Below, piece after piece: positions 1 through 8,557 of a stretch of 42,183 bases of DNA. Every line of letters begins with the position of its first letter. Positions within the stretch are counted from its first letter, which is position 1. The notes below the pieces were generated by a model, which made no database searches, had not been told where the DNA came from, and worked only from the letters and a program-made list of their open reading frames with translations. Both the position numbers and the translations under genes were made by a program. Source of the stretch: a virus; the IMG/VR virus record IMGVR_UViG_3300011113_000563, positions 1 to 42,183 of that record; one strand, 5' to 3'.

Positions 1-507
1 ATGTTAAAGTCTATGGGTGTTGATATGAATAATTTGGACCAACATTTTGAAAGTCAATTTACAAGTTCAGTTGAATTAAAATTTATTAATGAAAGTGAAA
101 ACGTTAATCCTGAATACGCATACAAAAGTGATTCAGGTTTTGATTTAAGAGCGTCAGAAGATGTTTGGGTTTTTCCAAACTCGAGAGCATTAGTACCAAC
201 CGGTCTAAAATTTAATATTCCTGACGGGTATGAAATCCAAGTTAGGTCAAAAAGTGGTTTGGCACTAAATCAAGGATTATTTGTTTTAAATTCACCAGGA
301 ACTGTTGATAGTGGTTATTTGGGTGAAGTTAAAGTTATTATTTTCAATACAACGACAGAAAAAGTAAAAATAGTAAAAGGTCAAAAAGTTGCACAAGCGG
401 TACTTTGTCCTGTTGTTGGGGGTAAGTGGGTTAACCTTATAAGGGTTGAAAAAATTGAAGATAAGGACAGAAATAATAATGGTTTTGGCTCAACAAATTT
501 GTTTTAA
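1..507 (+). CDS. dut: dUTPase (dUTP diphosphatase)
   Basis: Hydrolyses dUTP to dUMP and pyrophosphate, keeping uracil out of phage DNA and feeding dTMP synthesis; cytosolic, normally a homotrimer. All five trimeric-dUTPase motifs are visible: I SDSGFDL (residues 43-49), II RSKSGLA (82-88), III ending in TVDSGYLGEV with the expected catalytic Asp103, IV GQKVAQAV (127-134), and V RNNNGFGSTN (157-166), which is the C-terminal P-loop-like arm. The 168 residues are slightly longer than the usual ~150 because of an N-terminal extension of about 20 residues. The reading frame begins at the first base of the window, so the true start is uncertain: it could be base 1, Met9 at base 25, or lie upstream. 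It is followed by a 61-base gap with a late-promoter-like octamer for the next gene. Confidence 0.93.
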   Translation: MLKSMGVDMNNLDQHFESQFTSSVELKFINESENVNPEYAYKSDSGFDLRASEDVWVFPNSRALVPTGLKFNIPDGYEIQVRSKSGLALNQGLFVLNSPGTVDSGYLGEVKVIIFNTTTEKVKIVKGQKVAQAVLCPVVGGKWVNLIRVEKIEDKDRNNNGFGSTNLF

Positions 508-532
508 ATTAAATCCTTTTTTATTTATCAAG

Positions 533-540
533 TATTTATA
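533..540 (+). promoter_or_regulatory. TATTTATA octamer, candidate late promoter for the HNH gene
   Basis: TATTTATA ends 28 bases before the ATG at 569. The same octamer recurs upstream of many late genes in this window. A TATAAATA, the exact T4 late consensus, also occurs at 559-566 but only two bases before the ATG. Confidence 0.4.
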
Positions 541-568
541 TTAAAATAAAAAACAAAATATAAATATT

Positions 569-1255
569 ATGAGTTATGGTCAGTGGCAAATAAATGAAGA
601 ATTAACATTCAATGAATTTGGATACTACTCATATGGATTGACTTATGGTAGTCAAAAACCGGTAAAATGTGTTTGTTTATCATGTGGTATGGTTGCAAAT
701 AAAAAATTTACATATTCTAAATCAAAACATCGGTGTAAACCTATTATTGATGGAAAAAAGAAATGTTTCAAATGTAAAGAATTTAAATTAATTGAAGAGT
801 TTTCGAAAAATAGGTCAAGTTATGACGGGTACCAAAAAGTTTGTAAAACGTGTTTTTCTAAATATGAATGTGTCAAAAAAGGATATAAAAAGAAATCTGA
901 AAGTTATAAAAATTCATTAGAATATTATTTTAACAGTAAATTACCAAATCTAAGAAAAAAATGCCAACTACAAAATGTACCATTTGATTTATTGAAAGGG
1001 GACTTATTTAATATCTATAATTTACAAAACGGCAAATGTTATTATACTGGTATTGATATCATACATAATGAAGGGACTCTTAACTTTAATAGCATTTCAA
1101 TAGAAAGGTTAGACCCAAAATTAGGATACACTAAAGATAATGTAGTTATGTGTTCGTTTAATGTTAATTCTTTTAAAGGTATTATGAATGAAAATGAGTT
1201 TAAACGTTATCTTAATTTAGTATTGCCAAAATTAATAGATTATAAAAACAGTTAA
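569..1255 (+). CDS. HNH-like endonuclease with zinc-finger region
   Basis: Probably a free-standing phage HNH endonuclease, possibly a homing enzyme. The C-terminal part (residues about 157-203) has the order seen in phage HNH proteins: CYYTG, then SIERLDPKLGYTKDN, then a VVMCSFNVNSFKG stretch with the late Asn and Lys. The first His of a classic HNH triad is not obvious, so activity is uncertain. The N-terminal half has CxxC pairs at Cys34/36/39 and at Cys66/69 with Cys92/95, which form a likely zinc ribbon; the Lys-rich segment after them could bind DNA. It stands between dut and the glycan cluster, preceded by its own gap and promoter-like octamer, and ends six bases before the next gene. 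A regulatory zinc-binding protein is the alternative. Confidence 0.68.
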   Translation: MSYGQWQINEELTFNEFGYYSYGLTYGSQKPVKCVCLSCGMVANKKFTYSKSKHRCKPIIDGKKKCFKCKEFKLIEEFSKNRSSYDGYQKVCKTCFSKYECVKKGYKKKSESYKNSLEYYFNSKLPNLRKKCQLQNVPFDLLKGDLFNIYNLQNGKCYYTGIDIIHNEGTLNFNSISIERLDPKLGYTKDNVVMCSFNVNSFKGIMNENEFKRYLNLVLPKLIDYKNS

Positions 1256-1261
1256 AAACAT

Positions 1262-2902
1262 ATGATAACAGTAGGGTTTTCAACAAGAAAAATTAACGAT
1301 GAATTCGTCTCAATGTTAAAAAAAACATCAGGAGTTTCTAAAATTGAAATATTACCCATTGAAAACAATGGTGAATTTTCATTGAGTCAAGTTTATAATA
1401 ATTTTATAGATAAATCTCAAAACGATATTGTTGTTCTTTGTCACGATGATATCTATTTTGATAGTAAAAATTGGGGTTCCAAAATATTAAATTATTTTAA
1501 AAGAAACCCCGATTACGGAATACTTGGAGTTGCAGGCTCAACTTCTCTTCCTAAGTCTGGAAAATGGTGGGAAGATTTTTCTAAACTAAAAGGAATTGTA
1601 AATCACGAACACGAAGGAAAAAAATGGGAATCAAAATATTCTGCAAGTCTTGGAAACCAATTAGATAATGTTTTGTTGGTTGATGGTCTTTTTCTTGCAA
1701 TAAATAAAAAAAATATAAAAAAGAATTTTAATGAAGACGTAAAAGGTTTTCACTTCTACGATGTTGATTTTTCATTTAGAAACCATTTGGAAGGAGTTAA
1801 AATTGGTGTTATGTATGATGTAAGAATTACACATAAATCAATCGGGATGACAAATGAACAATGGGAAAAAAATAGAGAAGAATTTGCAGAAAAATTTAAA
1901 GATGTTTTACCATCAAAATTAAAAAGAAATCTAACTTTAGAATCACCTTTAAAAGTTATGCTTTCATGTTTGTTTTTTAAAACTTTCACCGGTTCAGAAA
2001 TGTATGTTTATGAATTAGCAAGAGGGTTAAAAAAATTAAATTGTGATGTTACAGTTGTGTCTGATATTGATGGACCGCTATCACAATTGGCAAAACAACA
2101 AGGAATCAAAGTATTACCTTTTCAACAATCACCCGGGTATAAATTGGGTGATGGTAAATGGGGGTTTAACACACCTGAAGGGTTTCAACCAACACAACCA
2201 AATGTAATGTATAAAATATCTGATGTTAATTTTGATATTATACATACTCAACACACACCAGTATCAAATCAAATTTGTCAGATGTATCCAAATATTGATA
2301 AAATATCAACAATACATTCAGAAGTAATTGAGTTAGAAAATCCGATATTACACGAATCAATCAAAAAATATGTTTGCATAAGACCTGAAATTCAAGAACA
2401 TATTACAGAAAAATTTGATATTAATAAAAATAATACCGAAGTTGTTTATAACCCGATTGATTCAAAAAGATTCAATAGAAATAACACAAAAGATGAAAAC
2501 TACATTTTATTTGTTGGGACAATTGATTACTTAAGGGAAAATGCAATTAGAGATTTGGTTTCGTATTCTAAAGAAGTTGAAAAAGAATTATGGTTAGTAG
2601 GGGAAAATAAATCAAACTACCTTGATGACTTGTTAACTAATCAACACGTAAAACATTTCAACGCAACAAGTAGAGTTGAAACGTTTGTTAAAAACTGTTC
2701 AGAAACCGCAGGAATACTTCTTGGAAGAACAACAATAGAAGGTTGGATGTGTGGAAAACCAGGATGGATTTACAATGTTGAAAGTAGTGGATATATTGTA
2801 GATAAAAAACTACACGAACCTCCAAGTGATATTGAAAAATTTGATTCATTGGAAGTAAGTAAAAAAATAAAAGAATTATATATAAAAATTTTAAATGATT
2901 AA
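1262..2902 (+). CDS. Two-domain glycosyltransferase (GT2-like plus GT4-like)
   Basis: This 546-residue protein appears to join two glycosyltransferase domains. Residues 1-220 look like a GT-A, GT2-like domain: DIVVLCHDDIYF (about 55-66) carries the acidic metal-binding motif, and GFHFYDVDFSFRNH (about 163-176) resembles the conserved segment of Glyco_tranf_2_5-type proteins. From about residue 230 a GT-B, GT4-like domain begins (FFKTFTGSEMYVYELARGL), with FVGTIDYLRENA near 418 and a donor-site segment LGRTTIEGWMCGKPG near 485, where the Glu matches the acidic residue of GT4 enzymes. Substrates cannot be read from sequence. It opens the glycan cluster; the next gene overlaps its end by eight bases, implying coupled translation. 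The start follows an A-rich leader without a Shine-Dalgarno sequence. Confidence 0.82.
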   Translation: MITVGFSTRKINDEFVSMLKKTSGVSKIEILPIENNGEFSLSQVYNNFIDKSQNDIVVLCHDDIYFDSKNWGSKILNYFKRNPDYGILGVAGSTSLPKSGKWWEDFSKLKGIVNHEHEGKKWESKYSASLGNQLDNVLLVDGLFLAINKKNIKKNFNEDVKGFHFYDVDFSFRNHLEGVKIGVMYDVRITHKSIGMTNEQWEKNREEFAEKFKDVLPSKLKRNLTLESPLKVMLSCLFFKTFTGSEMYVYELARGLKKLNCDVTVVSDIDGPLSQLAKQQGIKVLPFQQSPGYKLGDGKWGFNTPEGFQPTQPNVMYKISDVNFDIIHTQHTPVSNQICQMYPNIDKISTIHSEVIELENPILHESIKKYVCIRPEIQEHITEKFDINKNNTEVVYNPIDSKRFNRNNTKDENYILFVGTIDYLRENAIRDLVSYSKEVEKELWLVGENKSNYLDDLLTNQHVKHFNATSRVETFVKNCSETAGILLGRTTIEGWMCGKPGWIYNVESSGYIVDKKLHEPPSDIEKFDSLEVSKKIKELYIKILND

Positions 2903-3626
2903 AATAGTAAGTTGTTTTTGGAATGTTGAGGGGTATATAGAAAAATGTATTAATTCAGTTAAATCACAATCATTTAAAAATTTTAAAATGTTTTTAATTG
3001 ATGATATGTCTAACGATAAAACTAATGAAATTGTAGAAAAATTAATACAGGATGACGATAGATTTATTCACATAAAAAATACAGAAAAAAAGTTTAAATT
3101 AAAAAATTTAGATGATTTATTAATGGATGAATCATTAATTGATGATGAAGATATAATTGTTGAATTGGATGGTGATGATTGGTTTTATAATGAAACGGTT
3201 CTACAAAAAGTTTTTGATAAATACAACAAAAATAAAAACCTTTGGATTACTAATGGTAGTTTTATTTATTCAGATGGTAGAATGGGATTTTCTGCAAAGT
3301 CAAACCCTCAAACAATAAGAAAAGATTTATTTGTTTTTTCACACCTAAGAACGTGGAAAGCCCACTTATGGCGAAGTATTGGTGAGGAATCTTTCATTGA
3401 ACAAAATGGGGATTATTTTAAGTCAGGTGCGGACACCGCATATTCGTTCCCAATGTTAGAAATGGCGGGAGAAAAACACTATGAATTTATACCTGACATT
3501 CTTTTAGTTTATAATGAAGAAAACCCACACAATGACCATAAAAATGGAAGTGCTAGTGGGTCAAGTTATGAACAATTTAGAGTTTCAAACATAATAAGGA
3601 GTATGAAAAAATATGATGAACTATGA
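2895..3626 (+). CDS. Family 2 glycosyltransferase
   Basis: A GT-A fold inverting glycosyltransferase that would transfer a sugar from a nucleotide donor to a growing glycan. The N-terminus IVSCFWNVEGYIEKCINSV (residues 4-22) followed by FLIDDMSNDKTNEIV (33-47) is the standard GT2 nucleotide-binding pattern, and VELDGDDWFYNE (89-100) contains the DxD metal-binding motif. At 243 residues it is a soluble catalytic domain with no membrane segments. It overlaps the upstream two-domain enzyme by eight bases and the downstream GT11 gene by four (ATGA), so it sits inside one translationally coupled run. Donor and acceptor are not predictable. Confidence 0.9.
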   Translation: MIKIVSCFWNVEGYIEKCINSVKSQSFKNFKMFLIDDMSNDKTNEIVEKLIQDDDRFIHIKNTEKKFKLKNLDDLLMDESLIDDEDIIVELDGDDWFYNETVLQKVFDKYNKNKNLWITNGSFIYSDGRMGFSAKSNPQTIRKDLFVFSHLRTWKAHLWRSIGEESFIEQNGDYFKSGADTAYSFPMLEMAGEKHYEFIPDILLVYNEENPHNDHKNGSASGSSYEQFRVSNIIRSMKKYDEL

Positions 3627-4438
3627 GTAAATTCATTTCTTGTAATTTTATGGGGGGTCTTGGAAATCAAATGTTCCAAGCCGCACACGCAGTTAGTCAG
3701 GGACTTAAAACTAAACGTGAAACTATTTTTTTAAAAAATTCTTTTACACCAATGCAAGGTAATCAAACTTCAAACTATATTAATAATGTTTTTAGAAATT
3801 TAAATTTTGTTGAAAAATTACCAACTGAATATGATTTAGTTAGGGAAAAATCTTGGGACTATAATGAAACCATACCTTCACAAAATAATTGTGTTTTTGA
3901 TGGGTATTTTCAGAGTTCTAAAAATTTCTTAGGGTTTGATAATCAAATACAAAAGTTATTTGCGCCAACAGAAAATTTTATAGAAGAATTTTTAAATAAA
4001 TATTCAAATTTACAAAATGAAAATACACTTTCTATACACATAAGAAGGGGTGATTGTTTTTTTAACTTGGACATACATCCAGTTGCTAATGAAAAATATG
4101 TTGAGAAATGTTTAGAAATTTTAGGAGATTATGAACATGTTTTTGTTTTTAGTGACGACAAAAAATGGGTTAAAGAAAATTTAAAATTAAGTAATTGTAC
4201 TTTTGTTGAAGGCCTTGATGATTACGAAGAAATGTGGATGATGTCTTTGTGTAAAAATAATATAATAGTTAATTCAACTTTTTCTTGGTGGGCATCATTT
4301 TTAAACACAAACCCAAATAAAAAAATTATAGCACCTTCAATATGGTTCGGACCAAGAGGTCCTCAAAAATATTTAGATATTTACGAAAATTATTGGAAGG
4401 TTGTAAACGTTACATATAAAAATGGTTTTTTAGAATAA
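3623..4438 (+). CDS. GT11 family glycosyltransferase (alpha-1,2-fucosyltransferase-like)
   Basis: Resembles GT11 alpha-1,2-fucosyltransferases, which move L-fucose from GDP-fucose to galactose or similar sugars. Hallmarks are GGLGNQMFQAA at residues 11-21, the basic donor-binding motif HIRRGD at 139-144, a FVFSDD segment, and NSTFSWWASFLN near 218-229. The 271-residue length is normal for bacterial GT11 enzymes and no membrane segment is present. The GDP-mannose 3,5-epimerase encoded at 11661 would make GDP-L-galactose, which differs from GDP-fucose only at C6, so this enzyme might accept that donor; this is inference. It overlaps the GT2 gene by four bases and is three bases from the next gene. 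Confidence 0.88.
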   Translation: MSKFISCNFMGGLGNQMFQAAHAVSQGLKTKRETIFLKNSFTPMQGNQTSNYINNVFRNLNFVEKLPTEYDLVREKSWDYNETIPSQNNCVFDGYFQSSKNFLGFDNQIQKLFAPTENFIEEFLNKYSNLQNENTLSIHIRRGDCFFNLDIHPVANEKYVEKCLEILGDYEHVFVFSDDKKWVKENLKLSNCTFVEGLDDYEEMWMMSLCKNNIIVNSTFSWWASFLNTNPNKKIIAPSIWFGPRGPQKYLDIYENYWKVVNVTYKNGFLE

Positions 4439-4441
4439 AAA

Positions 4442-5203
4442 ATGGAATATTACTATACAAGGTACGACGGCAACAATCAAGAGGGTTTAGGCTCAATATT
4501 ACAAGCACAACTTCATTTATACGCATATTGTAGAATGAATAATAAAAAAATGTTTTATCCAGGTCTTAAAAACATTTCCCATTATCAATATACTCAAGAC
4601 ACTGAAGAAACTTTTAGTCAAAAACTTAATAATTTTTTAAATATATCGAGTGATGGTGAAAGTGGAACTCAATATATTGACCCATCTTTTTTAATAAAGG
4701 ATTGGGGAGAAAAATTCAATCAAACAAAAAAAATTTACATATCCGAACTTTTTGACAAACTAAATTATTCCGGTAACAATTACTTTGACAAAAGTAAAAC
4801 AACTGTATCAATACACATCAGAAATGTAAATCAACAAGATGTTTGTTTTGATAGAAATAGAGAATACTATTCAGAAAATAAAAAAATTTATTTTACAAAC
4901 TTAATTGAAAATCTATTAAAAATACATGGTAGTAATTTAGATATACATGTATTTTCACAAGGCCATGAATCGGATTTTGAAATTTTTAATAAAAATTTTA
5001 ACGCACACTTACATTTGAATGATGATATTATAACCACAATCCATCATCTAATAATTTCTGATATTTTAGTAACATCTAACAGTTCTTTTAGTTGGATTGC
5101 ACATCTTTACGGTCAAAATAAATACGTGTATTCAAGGAATAATTTTTTTCATTCATGGTATCCTTCAACTTTTTTAATTGACAATTCTGGCAATATAATT
5201 TAA
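4442..5203 (+). CDS. Putative glycosyltransferase, divergent GT11-like
   Basis: A 253-residue protein that looks like a diverged relative of the GT11 enzyme just upstream. It has an early EGLGSILQAQLH segment (about 14-25) in place of GGLGNQMFQ, a VSIHIRNVNQQD segment (about 122-133) in place of HIRRGD, and a late NSSFSWIAHLYG segment (about 213-224) close to the GT11 NSTFSWWA motif. The Arg-Gly-Asp part of the donor motif is replaced, so donor specificity may differ. It is separated by three bases from the GT11 gene and nine from the nucleotide-sugar dehydrogenase. A gene duplication followed by divergence is a reasonable reading but is not proven. Confidence 0.65.
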   Translation: MEYYYTRYDGNNQEGLGSILQAQLHLYAYCRMNNKKMFYPGLKNISHYQYTQDTEETFSQKLNNFLNISSDGESGTQYIDPSFLIKDWGEKFNQTKKIYISELFDKLNYSGNNYFDKSKTTVSIHIRNVNQQDVCFDRNREYYSENKKIYFTNLIENLLKIHGSNLDIHVFSQGHESDFEIFNKNFNAHLHLNDDIITTIHHLIISDILVTSNSSFSWIAHLYGQNKYVYSRNNFFHSWYPSTFLIDNSGNII

Positions 5204-5212
5204 TTTTATAAC

Positions 5213-6295
5213 ATGAAAAAAAATATATCAGTAATAGGTGTTGGCAAGTTAGGTCTATGTTTATCACTAAACTTAGAAAGAAAAGGATTTAACGTATTAG
5301 GTGTTGACGTTTCTGAGTCGTATACAGAGACATTAAATACTAAAAGTTTTGTAACAACAGAACCTTTCGTCACCGAACTATTAAAGAATAGTAAAAACAT
5401 AAAATTTACAACTTCAATTGAAGAGTCTTTAAATAATGATGTAATTTTTATAGTTGTTAAAACACCATCAACTCCAGATTGGAAATATGACCACACTCAA
5501 ATTGATGATGTTGTTAATACAATCATAAAATTTGGTAAACAAGAAACACGTAAAGAGTTAGTAATCAATTCTACGACATTTCCAGGGTATTGTGACACAG
5601 TCCAAGAAAAATTAAAAGATTTAAATTATTTTGTTTCTTACAACCCCGAATTTATAGCACAAGGAACAATAATTATGGACCAATTGAACTGCGATAATGT
5701 TTTAATTGGTGAGTCAGATAATATTTCCGGCAACATAATAGAAAACATTTACAAAACTATGTGTGAATCTAACCCTATCATAAATAGAATGAGTAGAACT
5801 GAGGCTGAGTTAACAAAACTTTCTGTTAATTGTTTTCTAACTACTAAAATTAGTTTTGCGAACATGGTTGGGGACATAGCCAATAGATTGAATTGTAACT
5901 CTGATATAATATTAAATGCTGTTGGTACAGATAGTCGAATTGGTAATAAATATTTAAAACCTGGTTTTGGATTTGGTGGTCCGTGTTTTCCAAGAGATAA
6001 CAGGGCATTGTCTAAGTGTGCTGAAGAAGTTGGTATTGATGCTATAATTTCTAAATCTACTGACATTATGAATGAAAAGCATTTAGAATATCAAATTGAA
6101 GACTTTATTAAACAGAACCCAAATAAAGATTTTGAGGTAAAAATTCCTTATGTAACATATAAAAAAGAAAGTACACTAATAGAAGAGTCACAACAATTAA
6201 AATTTGCCTTATTATTAAAAAATAAAGGTTACAAAGTTTGTATTTGTGATAAAAGAGAAGAAGTATTAGAACAGATTAAAAATTACAATTTTTGA
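5213..6295 (+). CDS. Nucleotide-sugar dehydrogenase (UDP-glucose 6-dehydrogenase family)
   Basis: Oxidises C6 of a UDP- or GDP-sugar to a uronic acid in two NAD+-dependent steps. Residues 5-33 form a Rossmann fold with GVGKLGLCLS; VVKTPSTPD sits where the family has its VPTP motif. FGFGGPCFPRDNRALSK contains the catalytic cysteine, Cys258, and a C-terminal domain contains EESQQLKFALLLKNKGYKV followed by a second nucleotide-binding strand. The 360 residues are shorter than the usual 390-450, mostly through a compact C-terminal domain. UDP-glucose, UDP-ManNAc and GDP-mannose dehydrogenases share these motifs, so the substrate is open. The adjacent NAD+ synthase could replenish the cofactor it reduces (inference). 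Confidence 0.9.
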   Translation: MKKNISVIGVGKLGLCLSLNLERKGFNVLGVDVSESYTETLNTKSFVTTEPFVTELLKNSKNIKFTTSIEESLNNDVIFIVVKTPSTPDWKYDHTQIDDVVNTIIKFGKQETRKELVINSTTFPGYCDTVQEKLKDLNYFVSYNPEFIAQGTIIMDQLNCDNVLIGESDNISGNIIENIYKTMCESNPIINRMSRTEAELTKLSVNCFLTTKISFANMVGDIANRLNCNSDIILNAVGTDSRIGNKYLKPGFGFGGPCFPRDNRALSKCAEEVGIDAIISKSTDIMNEKHLEYQIEDFIKQNPNKDFEVKIPYVTYKKESTLIEESQQLKFALLLKNKGYKVCICDKREEVLEQIKNYNF

Positions 6296-6299
6296 ATAA

Positions 6300-7073
6300 A
6301 TGGATATAAGTAAATTGATAGATAATATTACAAAATGGTTAAAAGATTACTCACAAAAATATGATGTATGTTTTGTTGTTGGAGTCTCAGGGGGGATTGA
6401 TTCCGCTGTGGTGTCAACTTTATGTGCGAAAACAGGGATTCAAACCCATTTATTAAGCCTTCCGATATCACAAAATGAAGAACAACTTAATTTGTGTAAT
6501 CAACATTTGAGATGGTTAGAAAAAAATTTTAGTAATGTCACTTCACACACTATAGACCTAACCAGTTCTTTTGAACATTTTAAAAAAACACTGTCAAAAT
6601 ATGAAACAAATTTAGGGTTAGCAAATACCAAAAGTAGATTAAGAATGTGCACTCTTTACCAAGTATGTGGATTTTACAAAGGAATTGTTGTTGGTACAGG
6701 AAACAAAATTGAAGACTTCGGTATAGGTTTTTTTACTAAATATGGTGATGGTGGTGTCGATATTTCACCAATCGCCGATTTAACCAAAAGTGAAGTTAGA
6801 AGTTTAGCCAAGGAAATGAAAATTAATGAACTCATTATAAACGCCAAACCAACCGACGGATTATGGGACGACGACAGAACAGATGAGGAACAAATTGGGT
6901 GTACTTATGAAGACTTGGAATGGGCTATGGAATTTTGTGAAAAAAATGATGAAAGTTCAATTAATAAAACACATCTGAGCGATAAAGAAATTAAAACACT
7001 CACAATCTACAAAACACTAAACAAACAAAATAAACACAAAATGGAGACAATTCCAATTTTTAAAAAATTATGA
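6300..7073 (+). CDS. nadE: NAD+ synthase, ammonia-dependent type
   Basis: Final step of NAD+ biosynthesis: amidates deamido-NAD+ using ATP. Residues 30-35 are the PP-loop SGGIDS of the adenine-nucleotide alpha hydrolase fold. The family signatures LGLANTKSRLRM, GTGNKIEDFGIGFFTKYGD, GGVDISPIADLTKSEV and PTDGLWDDDRTDE follow in the right order. No glutaminase (nitrilase) domain is present, so it should use free ammonia. The 257 residues match single-domain bacterial NadE. It lies four bases after the nucleotide-sugar dehydrogenase and overlaps the next methyltransferase by four (ATGA). Its place among NAD(P)-dependent sugar enzymes suggests cofactor supply; restoring NAD+ drained by host defence systems is another possibility. 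Confidence 0.93.
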   Translation: MDISKLIDNITKWLKDYSQKYDVCFVVGVSGGIDSAVVSTLCAKTGIQTHLLSLPISQNEEQLNLCNQHLRWLEKNFSNVTSHTIDLTSSFEHFKKTLSKYETNLGLANTKSRLRMCTLYQVCGFYKGIVVGTGNKIEDFGIGFFTKYGDGGVDISPIADLTKSEVRSLAKEMKINELIINAKPTDGLWDDDRTDEEQIGCTYEDLEWAMEFCEKNDESSINKTHLSDKEIKTLTIYKTLNKQNKHKMETIPIFKKL

Positions 7074-7642
7074 CAAAAGGAGCATTAGAAGATAAGTTCG
7101 CATATAATGAATTTAAACTATTAGTAGAAAAATTTAATATAAAAAAAATAATTGAAACAGGTACATATCATGGTTGGTCAACCATAAAATTGTCCGAGTT
7201 TGAAAAAGAAGTAGTTTCTATAGAAATTTCACCAGAAAACTATGCAAAAGCTGTTGAAAATATAAAAAAAAATAACTTGTCAAATGTTGAGATATTACTT
7301 GGGTCGTCTCCTGAAATATTAGAGAATTTAGTTTCATTTGATGAAAAAAATTTACTTATTTTTTTAGATGCTCATTGGCATAATTATTGGCCAATTCATG
7401 ATGAACTAAGGGTATTAATCACAAAAAAAGTAAAACCGGTTTTAGTTATTCACGATTTTTTTGTACCAAACGAAAATGGGTCACCAAAGTTTGGGTTTGA
7501 TAGGTATAATGGTCAAAACTTAGACTTTGATTATATTAAAACATACATTTTTGAAATGTATGGTGATAATGGTTTTGAATACCATTACAACAAAAGTATA
7601 GACTGTGTAGATTCAGGATTAATTTTTATATACCCAAAATAA
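7070..7642 (+). CDS. Class I SAM-dependent methyltransferase
   Basis: A 190-residue Rossmann-type methyltransferase. Motif I is IIETGTYHGWSTIKL (residues 27-41), followed by VSIEISPENYAKAVENI, which supplies the acidic ribose-binding residue, LGSSPEILENL, and LLIFLDAHWHNYWP (about 96-108). The DAH stretch is typical of small macrocin-O-methyltransferase or cephalosporin-hydroxylase-like enzymes that methylate sugars and natural products. The acceptor is unknown; O-methylation of a sugar made or transferred by the neighbours is the simplest idea. It overlaps nadE by four bases and is followed nine bases later by a GT10-like gene. Confidence 0.8.
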   Translation: MTKGALEDKFAYNEFKLLVEKFNIKKIIETGTYHGWSTIKLSEFEKEVVSIEISPENYAKAVENIKKNNLSNVEILLGSSPEILENLVSFDEKNLLIFLDAHWHNYWPIHDELRVLITKKVKPVLVIHDFFVPNENGSPKFGFDRYNGQNLDFDYIKTYIFEMYGDNGFEYHYNKSIDCVDSGLIFIYPK

Positions 7643-7651
7643 AATACTATT

Positions 7652-8482
7652 ATGATAGATACTTATAGCCCATTCGGATGCCCTTCAGAATTTTTTAATT
7701 ATCCTAAGAATGAGAATGTTAAATTAGTTATTGACCCAAACCCTTCATATTTCGAAAAAAATTTAGAAACAGATTATATTAACTACGAAAAATTATTTTT
7801 GATTCAAGGAATGGAACCAAAAGAACTTAATGATGTATCTAAGTTAATAATTAAGAATAAATCTAAATTTTATAAAATTTTAACCTCATTCAATGATGTT
7901 TTAGAAAACTGTGAAAACTCAGTTTTATTTTTATATGCTTCTTGTTGGATTTTGACAGATAAAAATAAAAACAAAATAAATCTAAAAAAAGACTACCACA
8001 ATATTTTTTCAACCGACAAAAAGTTTACGGTTAGTAGTGTTATGAGTGGTAAAAATTTTTTACCAGGACATAGGTTACGACATGAAACTTTAGAATTGAT
8101 AAAAAAACAAAGAACCTTTGAATTGTACTTTCCTAATAGTATTCCCTTAGATGAAAAATATAAGTTATTTGAATCATCTATGTTTCATATAGCAATAGAA
8201 AATACTAAAAATCACAATTACATAAGTGAAAAAATAATTGACTGTTTTATGTCTTACACAATACCAATTTATTGGGGTTGTCCAAATTTATCGGAATATT
8301 TTAACACTGATGGGATTATTTTTTTTAATACTGCAGAAGAATTAGACAATATATTGAATAACTTGAATGAAAATGACTATTTAAGTAGAATTAATGCAGT
8401 AGAAGAAAATTACAAAATTGCACATAATAATTACGCATTTTGGTATGATAGAGTCAATGACGAATTAAAAAATGAATTTTAG
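7652..8482 (+). CDS. GT10 family glycosyltransferase (alpha-1,3-fucosyltransferase-like)
   Basis: Resembles GT10 alpha-1,3/4-fucosyltransferases that use GDP-fucose. The diagnostic C-terminal donor-binding region is clear: FHIAIENTKNHNYISEKIID (about 181-200) followed by TIPIYWGCPNLSEYFN, matching the family pattern of an Asn-Tyr-(Ile/Val)-(Ser/Thr)-Glu-Lys core and a PIYWG turn. FTVSSVMSGKNFLPGHRLRHETLE is the usual start of this domain. The N-terminal acceptor domain is short and diverged. It is 276 residues long and soluble. With the GT11 genes this gives the cluster three possible fucosyl or 6-hydroxy-fucosyl (L-galactosyl) transferases. The 75-base gap after it is the largest inside the cluster. 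Confidence 0.85.
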   Translation: MIDTYSPFGCPSEFFNYPKNENVKLVIDPNPSYFEKNLETDYINYEKLFLIQGMEPKELNDVSKLIIKNKSKFYKILTSFNDVLENCENSVLFLYASCWILTDKNKNKINLKKDYHNIFSTDKKFTVSSVMSGKNFLPGHRLRHETLELIKKQRTFELYFPNSIPLDEKYKLFESSMFHIAIENTKNHNYISEKIIDCFMSYTIPIYWGCPNLSEYFNTDGIIFFNTAEELDNILNNLNENDYLSRINAVEENYKIAHNNYAFWYDRVNDELKNEF

Positions 8483-8557
8483 TTTCTTTACTTTTTTTTT
8501 TATTTACCTAACATACTTGTGAATAATTTTCGTTAAACTCAAAAAAAAATTAAAAAA

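Noticed and set aside
559-566. Exact T4 late promoter TATAAATA before the HNH gene
   Set aside because: It ends two bases before the ATG and most other late genes show the opposite orientation; kept only as a note beside the TATTTATA at 533-540.
8483-8557. Promoter in the largest gap of the glycan block
   Set aside because: Only TATTTACC (8511-8518) resembles the late octamer; no TTTG / TAnnTTTG pair or hairpin is convincing.
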